Shown here one piece after another: positions 1 to 12,013 of a stretch of DNA of 64,000 nt (its first letter is position 1; each line of letters starts with the position of its first letter). Both the position numbers and the translations under genes were made by a program. Source of the stretch: Eonycteris spelaea (lineage: Eukaryota; Chordata; Mammalia; Chiroptera; Pteropodidae). The notes below the pieces were generated by a model, which saw only the letters and a program-made list of their open reading frames with translations, searched no databases and was not told the DNA's origin. The stretch lies in assembly GCA_003508835.1 (NCBI GenBank), contig PUFA01000183.1, forward strand, positions 1,178,001 to 1,242,000, in the 5' to 3' direction.

Positions 1-2451
1 ATATCAATATCTATCTATATCATATCTATATCTATATCTATATCTATATCTGTATCTATATCTATCTATCCATCTATCAATCATCTATTCATTCATTCAT
101 TCAATGTAGCTCACGGTGCATTGGAGAGTCTTTCAGACGATACTGCAGTCAATTCACTCCGGGCCGTGCTAAAAGATTACAAACAGACATAGTAAGACTC
201 ATGTGACCCTTCGACTTACTTATTTAGTTCAAATGAGTTACAATTATGCTTGAAGTTGTAACCCTTAGACAATAAACATGTAAATCGGTTATTTGGAACC
301 TGATATCTCATTTCCCTTGAAATGTTTCTACATAGATTAGCAATAAATATTTTAGACCTCTCAGAAAGTTAATGCCTCACAGTTAAGTACAGTTCTTTAC
401 CACTGCGCAAGACCCAAATGTGAATGGAACAGCCTTCTGTGCTGGAATTTATTTCAAAACACAAAGAATATCTCATGTAGAAGCGTACTGTGAGAAGACT
501 TCAGAAAGAGTACCCATGTGTGCTCCTGAGAGTGAACACCCCAATATCTCAAAATCTGTATATGTGTGTGTGAGTACATTTGAGAGAGTTTGTGTGTGTC
601 CATCTATATCAATATCTATCTATATCTATATCTGTATCTATATCTATCTATCCATCTATAATCATCTATTCATTCATTCAATGTAGCTCACGGTGCATTG
701 GAGAGTCTTTCAGACGATACTGCAGTCAATTCACTCCGGGCCGTGCTAAGAGATTACAAACAGACATAGTAAGACCTCATGTGACCTCGACTTACTTATT
801 TAGTTCAAATGAGTACAATTATGCTTGAAGTTGTAACCCTTAGACAATAAACATGTAAATAGGTTATTTGGAACCTGATATCTCATTTCCCTTGAAATGT
901 TTCTACATAGATTAGTAACAAATATTTTAGACCTCTCAGAAAGTTAATGCCTCACAGTTAAGTACAGTTCTTTACCATGCGCAAGACCCAAATGTGAATG
1001 GAACAGCCTTCTGTGCTGGAATTTATTTCAAAACACAAAGAATATCTCATGTAGAAGCGTACTGTGAGAAGACTTCAGAAAGAGTACCCATGTGTGCTCC
1101 TGAGAGTGAACATCCCAAATCTCAAAATCTGTATATGTGTGTGTGAGTACATTTGAGAGAGTTTGTGTGTGTCCATCTATATCAATATCTATCTATATCT
1201 ATATCTGTATCTATATCTATCTATCCATCTATCAATCATCATTCATTCATTCATTCAATGTAGCTCACTGTGCACTGGAGAGTCTTTCAGAGGATACTGC
1301 AGTCATTCACTCCGGCCATGCTAAAGGGTTAAAAACAGATATAATAAGATACCGCATGACCTCTAGACGTAGTTTTTAGTTCAAATGGGCACTATTATGC
1401 TTGAAGTTGTAAACTGCTTAACTCTTAGACTATTCACATGTAAACAGTTATTTGGAACCTGATACCTCATTTCCCTTGAAATGTTTCTACATAGATTAGC
1501 AATAAATATTTTAGACCTCTCAGAAAGTTAATGCCTCACAGTTAAGTACAGTTCTTTACCACGCACAAGACCCAAATGTGAATGGAACAGCCTTCTGTGT
1601 GGAATTTATTTCAAACGCAAAAAATATCTCATGTAGAAGCGTACTGTGAGAAGACTTCAGAAAGAGCACCCATGTGTGCTCCTGAGAGTGAACATCCCAA
1701 ATCTCAAAATCTGTATATGTGTGTGAGTACATTTAGAAAGTTTGTGTGTGTCCATCTATATCAATATCTATCTATCTATAACTATATCTATATCTATATC
1801 TATATCTGTATCTATATCTATCCATCTATCAATCATCTATTCATTCATTCAATGTAGCTCACTGTGCACTGGAGAGTCTTTCAGAGGATTACTTGCAGTC
1901 AATTCACTCGCGGGCCGCTAAAAGATTACAAACAGACATAGTAAGACCTCATGTGACCCTTCGACTTACTTATTTAGTTCAAATGATTACATTATTTCTT
2001 GAAGTTGTAACCCTTAGACAATTCACATGTAAATCGGTTATTTGGAACCTGATATCTCATTTCCCTTGAAATGTTTCTACATAGATTAGCAATAAACATT
2101 TTAGGCCTCTCAGAAAGTTAATGCCTCACAGTTAAGTACAGTTCTTTACCACTGCACAAGACCCAAATGTGAATGGAACAGCCTTCTGTGCTGGAATTTA
2201 TTTCAAACACAAAAAATATCTCATGTAGAAGCGTACTGTGAGAAGACTTCAGAAAGAGTACCCATGTGTGCTCCTGAGAGTGAACATCCCAAATCTCAAA
2301 ATCTGTATATGTGTGTGTGAGTACATTTGAGAGAGTTTGGTGTGTCCATCTATATCAATATCTATCTATATCTATATCTATATCTATATCTATATCTATA
2401 TCTATATCTATATCTATCTATCCATCAATCAATCATCTATTCATTCATTCA
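1..2451. repeat. Tandem array, 5 copies of a ~577-600 bp unit
   Basis: The anchor 'ATGTAGCT' in each copy falls at 104, 681, 1258, 1852 and 2452, giving periods of 577, 577, 594 and 600 bp. Each unit has a (TATC)n/(TATATC)n microsatellite, a (TTCA)n run, then about 450 bp of unique-looking sequence. Copies look roughly 90-97 percent identical by eye. The array starts before the window edge, so the copy number is a minimum. Length differences are mainly microsatellite length. Short open frames rich in S/I/Y across it are translations of the microsatellite and are not genes. Confidence 0.93.
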
Positions 2452-3080
2452 ATGTAGCTACTGTGCACTGGAGAGTCTTTCAGAGGATACTGCAGTCAAT
2501 TCACTCTGGGCCATGCTAAAGGGTTAAAAACAGACATAGTGAGACACCACATGACCTCTAGATGTCGTGTTTAGTTCAAATGAGCTACAATTATGCTTGA
2601 ATTGTAAACTGCTTAACTCCTAGAAAATTCGTATGTGAATCAGTTATTTGTAATCTAATACCTCATTTTCCTGGAAATGATTCTACATGTTTGTAATAAA
2701 TATTTTAGACTTCTCAGAAAGTTAATGACTCAGAGTTAATTACAGTTCTTTAGTACTGCACCCGACTGAAATGTGAAACAGCCTTTTGTGGTGTAATTTA
2801 CTTCAAATTTAACTCCAATTGGCAGGTATACATCCCTCTTGTTCTGTCTAATTTCCTTAAGGTTTTGGTTCGTAGTTACTAAGAGATGAGGAGTAACATG
2901 ACTTGTCCTTCTTTTATTCAACTATCCAAGAATGATAGAAAGTCATCTATAGTTGCTACTGTGAGAAGATTCAGAAATAGTGTCAAAGACACCATTGTTA
3001 TGGTTATGCTGCAGAATGAATTTGAAAATTTAATGTTTCTTTCACTTTATTTGTTTTTGTATGCATATCTGTCTATATAG
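2452..3080. repeat. Sixth, diverged unit of the tandem array
   Basis: The sequence after the fifth anchor begins like the array unit ('CACTGGAGAGTCTTTCAG', then the TTAG/AATAAATATTTTAGAC block near 2695). It is more diverged and contains an extra segment (about 2810-2935) that the 577-bp units lack. That segment includes a pyrimidine-rich stretch also found in modules A-C. It ends in a decayed TATC/TATA-rich tract at 3060-3145. It looks like an intermediate between the short array unit and the long modules. Confidence 0.75.
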
Positions 3081-3149
3081 ACATAAATATATAAATACAT
3101 ATGTATATATATGCACATATTAATAGATGTTAATCTTTATTATTTATTT

Positions 3150-4480
3150 ATATCTCACGTGTTGGTGGCTCCCTCATTAATTTTTGATGTCGATTTTCTC
3201 AGTGCAGTGCTAAAGGATTAAAAAGGTTCATAGTCAGACACTGCATGCTTTCTAGTCTTGTTTTATACAAATAATTACAATCACTCTATAACTATGAATT
3301 AGTTTAACTTTAAAAATTCATGTGTATATCACTAAATTTAACCTGGTATGTAGTTTTTATTAGAAATGAGGTTTCATATGGTGATAATTAATCTTATGCC
3401 TATAAAAATAGTAATGCATCAAGATTTAAATAAGTTCATTATTATTTCATTAATATCAATGTATAACAGCTTTTTGTGATGACACTTTTTTTTTTCAAAT
3501 TTAACCAGTTTTTAGATATACATCTTTCTTACTCCATCTAAATTCCTGATTCTCAAATCCCTCCATCACCTCTTTACTTTCACCCATCATGGTCATCTCT
3601 CTCTCAGACAGGGTAAAGGACTGCAGATCTGAGGCAGTGGCTCCATCTCCTACAATGTTGGGTTTGGGTTTGAGGACAGCCTCACATGGTGGCATAGAGT
3701 GTGGACAGATCTAGGGTCTATTAGCTCCATTCCTTCTGCTGAGACCTCTTCTATTCCCTGTCCATAGTTATTATTCTCCTTGCTTCCAAATAGGAATCTT
3801 TTCCCACTTGTCCCATAATATAGGTTGAACAATGTCCCACCAAAATTCATGTGTTGGAGTCTTATCACTTGTAACTCAGAATGTGACCTTATTGGAAGTA
3901 ATGTTGCTGCAGATATAATTAGTTAAGGTATGGTCATACTAGTTTATGGTGGGCCCCTAATCTAGTATGACTAGAGTCCCTCGACAAAGGGAAAATTTGG
4001 ACATAGATATACACATGGGAAGAATGCCATATAAAGATTAAGGCAGAGATTGGATTTCTGTTTCTACATACCAAGGAACAGCAAAGATTGACAGCAACCA
4101 CCAGAACCTAGCAGGGAGGTATGGAATAAATTCTTCCTCACAAGCCTCAGAAATGAACCCTGCTGACAAGCTGATATCAACTTCTAGCCTCTATGACTGA
4201 GACCACAAATTTTGCTGCTTAAACCACTCTGTCTGTACAATTTTGTGGTAGCAGCCCTAGCAAACTAATACAGCCCATTCTAATAGAGTCTCATATGCAG
4301 GCAATCTGATAGTTTTCCATGAATTTTGGCTGCTAGTCCCTCAGATAGGAGCAAGTCTTCCTCTTCTGACCTAGTCCTCTTTTATCCAACTATGTAAAAA
4401 ACCACAACTACATTTAGAAGTTAATATTGCTAACACTTTAGAAACAGTGTCTAAGAAACTCTGTATTCAATATTTACCTA
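3150..4480. repeat. Module A: long ancestral relative of the array unit
   Basis: It starts with 'CTCACGTGTTGGTGGCTCCCTC', passes through the same landmarks as the array ('GTGCTAAAGGATTAAAA', 'TTTCAAATTTAACC') and continues into the block 'CTGCAGATCTGAGGCAGTGGCTCCATC' shared with modules B and C. It is interrupted by an MLT1-type LTR at 3809-4272. After the LTR the module resumes ('ATTTTGGCTGCTAGTCCCTCAG', compare B near 5300) and ends at a (TATC)n tract. No open frame is preserved. Confidence 0.75.
3809..4272 (+). mobile_element. Solo LTR, MLT1-type (ERVL-MaLR)
   Basis: The 464-bp element begins TG and ends 'ACTAATACA'. Its interior resembles MLT1 consensus text: 'GGTTGAACAATGTCCC', 'GGTGGGCCCCTAATC', 'AAGGCAGAGATTGG', 'AGCAACCACCAGAA' and a 3' end 'GGTAGCAGCCCTAGCAAACTAATACA'. 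It interrupts module A, whose flanking sequence resumes on the far side. The exact subfamily and a clean target duplication could not be established. MaLR LTRs are old, so module A predates an old insertion. Confidence 0.75.
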
Positions 4481-4562
4481 TCTATCTATCTATATCTATT
4501 TATCTATCTATATCTATCTATCATCGATATCTATCTATCTATCATCTATTTATCTATCATCT
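4470..4562. repeat. (TATC)n microsatellite between modules A and B
   Basis: An imperfect TCTA/TATC run interrupted by 'TTTATC' and 'ATCGATATC'. It occupies the same position as the TATC tract in every 577-bp array unit, which supports reading A and B as adjacent tandem copies of one ancestral unit. Confidence 0.9.
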
Positions 4563-4564
4563 TT

Positions 4565-5732
4565 CATCTCACCTTTCACTGATGACTTCCTCAGTGGTTA
4601 CTGATGTCAGTTCATTCTGATCAGAGCTAAAGGATTAAAATGTACATAGATTAAACACCATGTGATTTTATAGACTTACTTTTTTCAAATTAGTTACAAT
4701 TTCTCTGCAGTTTATAAAATGATCGAACCCTAAAAAAAAATCACACGTAGTTTGGTTATTTAAAAATAAGTATTTCATTTTCCCATAGAAATGTGGCTTT
4801 ATATGGTAGTAATTCTTAAGCTCATAAAAGAATCCTTAATCAGTCAAAATTTTAAAACATGTCTTTACTGCTTTACAAAACACCAAAATGTACCTGCTTT
4901 TTGTGGTTGCATTTATTTCAAATTTAACTGTAGTTTGTAGGTATCCATCACTCTTACCACACCTAATTTTCTGATTCCGAGTCCCTCCACTATTTCCTTA
5001 CTCTTCATACTTCGTAGATGTGTCTTTCCTGCTCTTCAGACAGGACCAAATAACTGCAGCCCTGAGGCAGAGGCTTCATCCAAAATGGTGGTAGGTTTGG
5101 ATTTGGGACACCAGCCTCATATGGTGGCAGAGTTCTAGAAGGTGAGGGACAGATCTTGGGTTTATTAACTCCTTTATTTTCTGCTGAGGAGTCTTCTGCT
5201 TTCTGTCCGCTACTATCACCTTTTTGCTTAAACAGTATTCTCTCCTCCCTTGGCTAGCAAAATGTCAAATACAGACATTCTGATAGTTAAGGGTTTTGGC
5301 TGGTAGTCAGTCCCTAAATTCATAAAGAGAACAGTAATAATGTTTTCTCTCTTTTGATCTGTTCCTTCTTTTTCCATCTAGATCCAAAACAGAAGAAAAG
5401 GTACATAGAGAAGCTAATGGACTATCATACACACCATATTTTTACTGACGCTCCCAAGTGGTTTTCCCAATCAGATGACAAAAAATTAACTCACCTATTA
5501 TTGACATTCTGGCTAGAGGACACAGAAAAGGCTCTTAAAGCATTCTTGTTTCTGCCAAGGAACAGAAAAGGTACACAAAAAATGAAGTCAGACAATGTGG
5601 AAGGAAATCATGCACTTTCTTGACAGGAATTTCAGGCAAGAAAAGTAAGTCACACATGACAAATCCCAAGGAGACATTACAGGACCAGAAGCAACAGCTT
5701 TGGGTTACCACAGTGAGATATGTAAGCCAGCC

Positions 5733-5782
<50 letters not shown>

Positions 5783-6160
5783 ACATGCATGGACACAATT
5801 AGTGGAAATATTAGAAAGCAAGAAAAGGAAAAGCAGCACTTATAATTAAATGTGTTTCTTTCCTTTCCGTTTTCTCTACCATTCTGGTCACTATTGAATA
5901 AATTTTGGGAAGCAAGAAAGAAAGACATGACAATGTAGGATTGGGGAAATGGATCCAGGTAACAGTTGATAAAAGGATACAGAGAGAATATAAAGAAAAT
6001 GCCAGAAAAATGAAAATTTCAAAGGCAAGGGTTAGTCCTTGGTTGCTATCTGGTTGTACAGACACAAGTATCTAGATTAGGATCTGACAAAATTATGTTT
6101 ATAAGATTTTCTGAATTGAAAGTAGAGCACAGGTTCAAAACATTTTTTTGTCCCATAAAT
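4565..6160. repeat. Module B: long copy of the ancestral unit
   Basis: It is homologous along its whole length to module C (17025-18500). Paired landmarks include 'CTCACCTTTCACTG', 'CTGCAGCCCTGAGGCAGAGGC' (B) against 'TTGCAAGCCTGAGTCAAGGTC' (C), 'TTCTCTCCTC', 'AATAAAGTCAGACA'-like blocks, 'GGATCCAGGTAACAG' (B) against 'GAATCCAGGAAATAG' (C), and 'AGAGCACAGGTTCA' against 'AGAGCATGTGTTCA'. A pyrimidine tract plus AG at about 5365-5395 precedes a 228-bp open stretch, but the frame is not conserved in C. The 3' limit is an L1 insertion at about 6165. Confidence 0.8.
5737..5781. repeat. (TG)n microsatellite
   Basis: About 22 uninterrupted GT dinucleotides inside module B. Module C carries only a short 'TGTGTGTACATGTGTG' at the equivalent site (about 18130-18150), so the tract expanded after the duplication. 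Confidence 0.97.
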
Positions 6161-6164
6161 CTAA

Positions 6165-7027
6165 TTTTTTTTAGATTGAGGTATAATTTACAGAGAACAT
6201 TGTATTACTTTCAGGTGTATAACATAATGATATTTGTATACACTGCAAAATGATCACCATAATAAGTCTAGTTAACATTCATTAACATATGTAAGGACAA
6301 AGGTTTTTTTCTTCTGATGAGAAGCTTTAAGATTTATTGTCCTAGCAACTTTCAAATATGCAACACAGTATTATTAACTATAGTCACATTGCTGTACATT
6401 TATTTCATAACTAGAAGTCTGTACCTTTTGAATCCCTTCAGCTATTTAGCTCATCACCACTCCCACCTCTAGCATCACCAATCTGTTCCCTGTATCAATG
6501 AGTTTAATTTTGCCTTTCTCTTTTGTTTTAGATTCCGCATGTAAGTAAGCTGATACAGTATTTGTATGACTTATTTCACTTTGCATAATGCCTTCAAGGT
6601 CCATCCATGCTGTTACAAATGGCAGCATTTCCTTCTTTTCTATGGCTGAATAATATTCCAGTGTGTGTGTGTGTGTGTGTGCGACATTTTCTTTATTCGT
6701 CCACTGATGAACACTTAGATTGTTTCCATTTATTGGTTACTATAACTAACACTGTAATGAGCATGAGGGTGCACATATCTTTTTCAGTTACTGTTTTCAT
6801 TTTCTTTGGATAAATATCCAGAAGTGGAATTACTGAATCATATGGTAGTTCTATTTTTAATTTTTTGAGGAACCTCCATACTGTTTTACATAGTATCTGC
6901 ACTAACTGACAATCTCACCAATAGTGCACAAGTATTCTACTTTGTCTACATCCTTGACAACAATTTTTATTTCTTATATTTTTGATAATAGCCATTCTAA
7001 CAGGTGTAGAGTGGTATCTCATTGTAG
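6165..7027 (-). mobile_element. L1 3' fragment (ORF2 end plus 3'UTR)
   Basis: Read on the plus strand this is antisense L1. It opens with 'GATTGAGGTATAATTTACA' (3'UTR) and runs through 'GGTCCATCCATGCTGTTACAAATGG' and 'AAGTGGAATTACTGAATCATATGG' (C-terminal ORF2/3' region). It is truncated at its 5' side near 7027, where a second L1 3' end begins. It contains a (TG)n tract at 6660-6680. Coding frames are destroyed. Confidence 0.88.
6660..6681. repeat. (TG)n within L1
   Basis: A short GT run at the L1 site that in other copies reads 'TATATACACAATGG' on the sense strand. The same position is microsatellite-expanded in two other L1 copies of this window. Confidence 0.9.
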
Positions 7028-7029
7028 TT

Positions 7030-8228
7030 GTAAATAATTTTTAAATAGATTTTATTTTTTGAACAAGTTTAGTTTTATAAAAAGATTAATCAGAAAGTAC
7101 AGAGAGTACCATATATCCTCTTCTCTCCCAGTTTATACTATTAATAACTTACATTGGCTTGGTACATATGTTACAACGGATGAACCAATATTGATAAATT
7201 ATTGTTAATTAATATCCATAGTCAACACGTGTTCACTTTTTTTGCTGTGTGGGTCTATCGGTTTTGCCAAATGCATAATGTCATATATCCACCATTACAG
7301 CATCATACTGAATAGCTGCACTGCCCTAAAAATCCCATGCTCATCCTATTCATCTCTCTGCCTCCCCTACCCTGTCCCAACTCCTGGCAACCACTAATAT
7401 TTTTACTATCTTTTTTTTTTTTAGCTTTCCACAGTCTCATAGTTGGAACAATCGAGTATGCAGCTTTTTCAGATTGGCTTGTTTCACTTAGCAGTTATGC
7501 ATTTGAGGTTCCCCATTTCTTTTTGTGGCTTGATAGCTCATTTCTTTTTTTATTGTTGAATAATTTTTTATTATATAGAGCTATCACAGTTTATTTTTTG
7601 TATTCGCCTATAACATCTTGGTTGCTTCAAATCCTTGGCAATTACAATTAAAGCTACTATCAACAGTTGTGTGTAGGTTTTTGTGTGGATATAAGTTTTC
7701 AACTCATTTAGAAAGTGAAACTCATAAGGAGCACAATTGCTGAATCACATGGTAAGAATGTCTTCCTTTGTAAGAAATTGCCGAAGTGTCTTGCAAAGTG
7801 GCTATACCATTTTGCATTGCTCTAGCATTGGTAGTATCACTGTTCCAAATTTTGACCATTTTAATAGATGTGTAGTGGTATCTTCTTGTTGTTTTAATTT
7901 ACAATTCCCTAGTGGCATATGTTAAGCCTTGGTGAGGTGTCTGTTCAGATCTTTCATTCATTTTTTTCATTTGGGTAATACAATTTATGATGATTGAGTT
8001 TTAAGAGTGCTTTGTATATTTTGGATTAACAGCCATTTATCAGATGTGTCTTTTGCAAGTAATTTCTTCTAGTCTATAGCTGGCATGTCTTCTCAGTCTC
8101 TTGACAATGTCTTTCAAAGGGCAGAAGATTTTAATTTTAATGAAGTTCAAATTTTCACTTTTTTCTTTCATAATCCTAATTTTGGTGTTGTATCTATAAA
8201 GTCATTGCTGTACCAATGGTCACCTAGG
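7030..8228 (-). mobile_element. Older L1 3' fragment (L1MA/L1MB-like)
   Basis: Antisense L1 starting at its 3'UTR ('TTTTAAATAGATTTTATTTTTTGAAC') and continuing through C-terminal ORF2 ('GGATTAACAGCCATTTATCAGATG', 'TGTTGTATCTATAAAGTCATTGC'). At about 8228 the text jumps to the endonuclease region, which I assign to the next element. A related 3' end recurs at 12014. Confidence 0.82.
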
Positions 8229-9414
8229 ATATATTCTGCTGTGTCTATTGATTACTGACAGAAGGGTGTTAAAGTCTCCAACTGTAATAGTGGGCCTGTC
8301 TATTTCCCCTCCCACTTCTACAGTTTCTGCCTTTCATATTGATGTTATGTGTCAGGACATATTAAGGACTGTTATGTCTTCTTGGAGATTTAACTCCTTT
8401 ATCATTATTTAATGACCCTCTTTATCCTTATATTTTCTTTGCTCTGAAGTCAGTTTTGTCTGAAATTAATATAGTTACTCTCACTTTCTTTTTTATTAGT
8501 GTTAGTATGGTATATCTTTCTCCATTCTTTTAGTTTTAATCTACCTGTGCCTTTACATTTAAAGTGGGTTTCTTGTAGACCACATATAGTTGGGTCTTAT
8601 TTTGTTATCAAAACAAGATAGCTTCTGTCTTTTAATTTGTATATTTAGACCACGAACATTCAAGCAATACAGTTGAATTAATACAATTTTTTTCTTTTCT
8701 CCAAGTTTATTTTTTAAAAGGTATTTGACTATATTACTAACTTAGAAGAAATGGATAAATTCCAAGAAACATAAAACCTACCAAAACTGAATTATGACAA
8801 AATAGAAGACTTGAACTGATTACTAAGGAGATTGAATCAACAATCTAAAACCTCTCAACAACCAAATGTCTAGGGTAGATGGATTCACTGTAAAATTCTA
8901 CCCAATATTTAAAAAACTAATACCAATCTCCTCAAACTCTTTGAAAAAGGAAGATGAGAGAACACTTCCAAACTTTGTATGAGGCCAGCATTACCCTGAT
9001 AACAAAGCCAGATAAAAGTATTATAAGAAAAGAACATCAGGGCAATATCTCTGATACACACAGACTTCCTCAACAAAATATTTGCAAACTGAATTCAACA
9101 ATACATTAAAAGGATCATATACCATAATCAAGTGGGATTTATTCCAGGGATGCAAAGATAGTTCAACTCAACAATTAAGTAAATGTGATACACCAAATTA
9201 AGAAAATAAAGGATTATAATCATATGATCATTTCAATAGACACAGAAAAAGTATTTGACAAGATATAACACCTTTTCGTGACAAAAACTCTCAACACATT
9301 GAGTATAGAGGGAATATGTAGAGGGAAATGCTAAAAACTTTCCCTCAAGATCAGGAGCAAGGCATCATCACTTTTATTTAAGACAGAACTAAAAGATATC
9401 GCCAGAGAAATTAG

Positions 9415-9423
9415 AGGAGAGAG

Positions 9424-9468
<45 letters not shown>
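9415..9468. repeat. (GA)n microsatellite inside L1 ORF2
   Basis: About 25 GA repeats located where L1 reverse-transcriptase sequence is normally purine-rich ('GCCAGAGAAATTAGA...' before, 'GAAAAGGCATCCAAATT' after). It seems to be an expansion of native coding sequence. Confidence 0.93.
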
Positions 9469-9473
<5 letters not shown>

Positions 9474-10917
9474 AGAAAGAAAAGGCATCCAAATTATAAA
9501 GGAAGAAATAAAATTGTCTCTATTGGCAGATAGCATTAGTTTTTAGCTCCACCTAAAAACTAATAGAACTGATAAAAGATTTCAACAGAAATGCAAGATA
9601 CAAAACCAAATGTAAAAATTAGTTGTGCTTCTGTATACCAACAATGAACAATCAGAAAGAGAAATTAATAAAACAATACCATTCACAATAGCATCAAAAA
9701 CAATAAAATACTTGGAAATAACTTTAATCAATGAGATGAAAGAGCTGCACACGAAAAACTATAAGATTTTAGTAAATGACATTGAGGAGGACAAATAAAA
9801 ATGGAAATATATCTGTGTTCATGGATTGGGAGAATTAATATTGTTAAAATGTCCATACTACTCAAATCAATCTTCAGATTCAATGAAATCCCTATCGAAA
9901 TTCCAGTCACATTTTTCACAGAAACAGAAAAAACAATCCCAAAATTTGTATAAAAGCACACAAAAGACCTGAATAGCCAAAGCAATCCTGAAAATGAACA
10001 AAGCTGTAGGCATCACACTCCTTGATTTCAAACCATACAAAGCTATGGTAATCAAAATAGTGTGCTATTAGCATTAAAAACTGGAAAGTCACATGCAAAT
10101 GAATGAAACTGGACCCCTATCTTACCTCACACATAGCTCAACTGAAAATGGATTAAAGACTTGAACATAAGACCTGAAGCCATAAAACTCCTAGAAGACA
10201 ACATAGGCCATAAGTACCTTGTCATTGATCTTGGCAATGACTTTTTGGATTTGACACCAAAAGCAAAGGCAACAAAAGCAAAAATAAACAAATGGGACTA
10301 CATCAAACTAAAAATGTTCTGCACAACAAAGGAAACCATCAACAAAATAGGAAGGCAATCTATGGAATGGGAAAAATATTTGCAAACCACATATATGATA
10401 AGGTGTTAATATCCAATATATACAAGGAACTCATATGACCCAGTAGCAGAAGACTTATATTGTGATTTAAAAATGAGCAAAGGACCTAAATAGACACTTT
10501 CAAAGAAGACATGCAAACAGCTAGCAGGTGCACGAAAAGGTGCTCAACATCACTAACTATCAGGAAAATGCAAATCGAAACCACAATAACTTCACACCTG
10601 TTAAAGTATCTATTACCAAAAAGAAAAGAGATAACAAATGCTGGCAAGGATGCAGAGAAAAGAGAACCTTTGTAAACCTTTGGTGGAATGTAAACTGGTA
10701 CAACCACTATGGAAAACAGTATGGTGGTTTCTCAAAAAAATTGCAGCTATAACTATCATATGATCCAGCAATTACACTTCTGGGTATATATCCAAAGGAA
10801 ATGAAATCATTATCTCAAAGAGATATCCACACTCCCATGTCCATAGAAGCATTATTAAAAATATCCAAGATATAAAAACAACCTAAGACTCCATCGGCAG
10901 ATGAGTAGATACAGAAA

Positions 10918-10955
10918 ATGTGTGTGTGATAGAGAGAAGGGGAGAAAAAGAGAGA

Positions 10956-11009
<54 letters not shown>
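10918..11009. repeat. (TG)n-(GA)n microsatellite inside L1 3' end
   Basis: A short TGTGTG run followed by about 65 bp of almost pure GA. It lies between 'AGATGAGTAGATACAGAAAATG' and 'AATGAAATTTTACTTAACC', the L1 position that in unexpanded copies is a TATATACACA tract. Confidence 0.93.
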
Positions 11010-11015
<6 letters not shown>

Positions 11016-11520
11016 TTTTACTTAACCTTGAAAAAGAAAAGAAATCTTGCCATTTGCAACAACATAGATGAACCTGGAGGACGTTATAAGAGAGATAGGC
11101 CGGACAGAGAAAGACAAATATCCCTTGGTATCACTTATATTGGAAATCTAAAAAGTTTTTTTAAAGTCAAACTCATAGAAACAGATAGTAGAAGTCATCA
11201 AAGGCCGGAAAGTGGGGAAAATAGGGAGAGACTGATAAAAGTGTGCAATTATTCAGTTATAAGATGAATTAGCGTCTATACATGGTTATAACTGATAACC
11301 TTGTATTGTATAATTGAAATTTGTTAAGAAATGAAACTTAAATGCTCCCTCTCACACACATACAAACAGTAAATATGTCAGGTGATGAATGTGTTCATTA
11401 AAACAATGGGGTATCTTTCACAATGTCTTGGTATATCAAATCATCACACTGTATACCTTAAATCTCACAGTGTTATTTATCAATTATACTTCAATAAAGC
11501 TGATAAAAATAATGGCATGA

Positions 11521-12013
11521 TACATTTATTAACAAGGAAATATATACATAATATGTCATTAAGTAATAGTTATTTTTAAAAGAAATTATGATTTAATATC
11601 TTCAAACAAAAATATATATGCCTAAAGAACTTAGCACGACATGTATCAAAGATACATGTAGATAGATATATTGCTTGTCTGTGTTTTGATTTTCCTATAA
11701 TGAAAGTTGTTGTGTTGTTTAGCTTTCTTTTCTTTTCTTTTAAGAGCACCTATTCACTTATCTTAAAAAAGTCAAAGGTAGCATGCTGCTAGGTATTATG
11801 GCCAGGTTCTCCTTTCACACATACATTATTCAGTAATGTTGCCTGGCAACTTAAAAATACAAAGTTGTAGCACTTTATAACACATTCATTCAACAGTAAT
11901 TTTCTGAGCATTCTGCCAGGCTTTAGATGTGTCCGGGTGAAGAAGAAACAATCACTGCGATCTTAGTTTAGGGTGCAGGTGGCTCCTTTGGAGGGAGAAA
12001 GTTGTGTTTTTGT
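11521..12013. other. Unannotated spacer
   Basis: AT-rich sequence with no open frame, gene or recognisable repeat family; a CT-rich run 'CTTTCTTTTCTTTTCTTTT' lies near 11725. Confidence 0.6.

Larger units (their letters stand above)
8229..11520 (+). mobile_element. L1 with 5' inversion (twin-priming structure)
   Basis: 8229-8700 is antisense endonuclease-region sequence ('GTTAAAGTCTCCAACTGTAAT', 'GTGGGTTTCTTGTAGACCACATATAG'). From about 8705 the orientation flips to sense, beginning in the reverse-transcriptase domain ('AACTTAGAAGAAATGGATAAATTCC') and running through ORF2 and the 3'UTR to about 11520 ('AATTATACTTCAATAAAGCTG'). The inverted part ends, in L1 coordinates, close to where the sense part starts, as expected for 5' inversion during target-primed reverse transcription. 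ORF2 is riddled with stops and purine-repeat expansions. Confidence 0.85.

Noticed and set aside
1..2451. CRISPR array
   Set aside because: Period of 577-600 bp with no short palindromic repeat and no unique spacers; mammalian repeat DNA.
420..2527. Several 60-90 residue open frames in the tandem array
   Set aside because: Half of each is S/I/Y-rich translation of the (TATC)n tract, and the frames move with microsatellite length; not genes.
5354..5623. 89-residue frame in module B as a coding exon
   Set aside because: Module C is homologous at the nucleotide level but has frame-shifting indels, so no protein is conserved. Kept only as a finding about the acceptor-like site.
10920..11267. 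115-residue R/E-rich frame
   Set aside because: Translation of a (GA)n microsatellite inside an L1.
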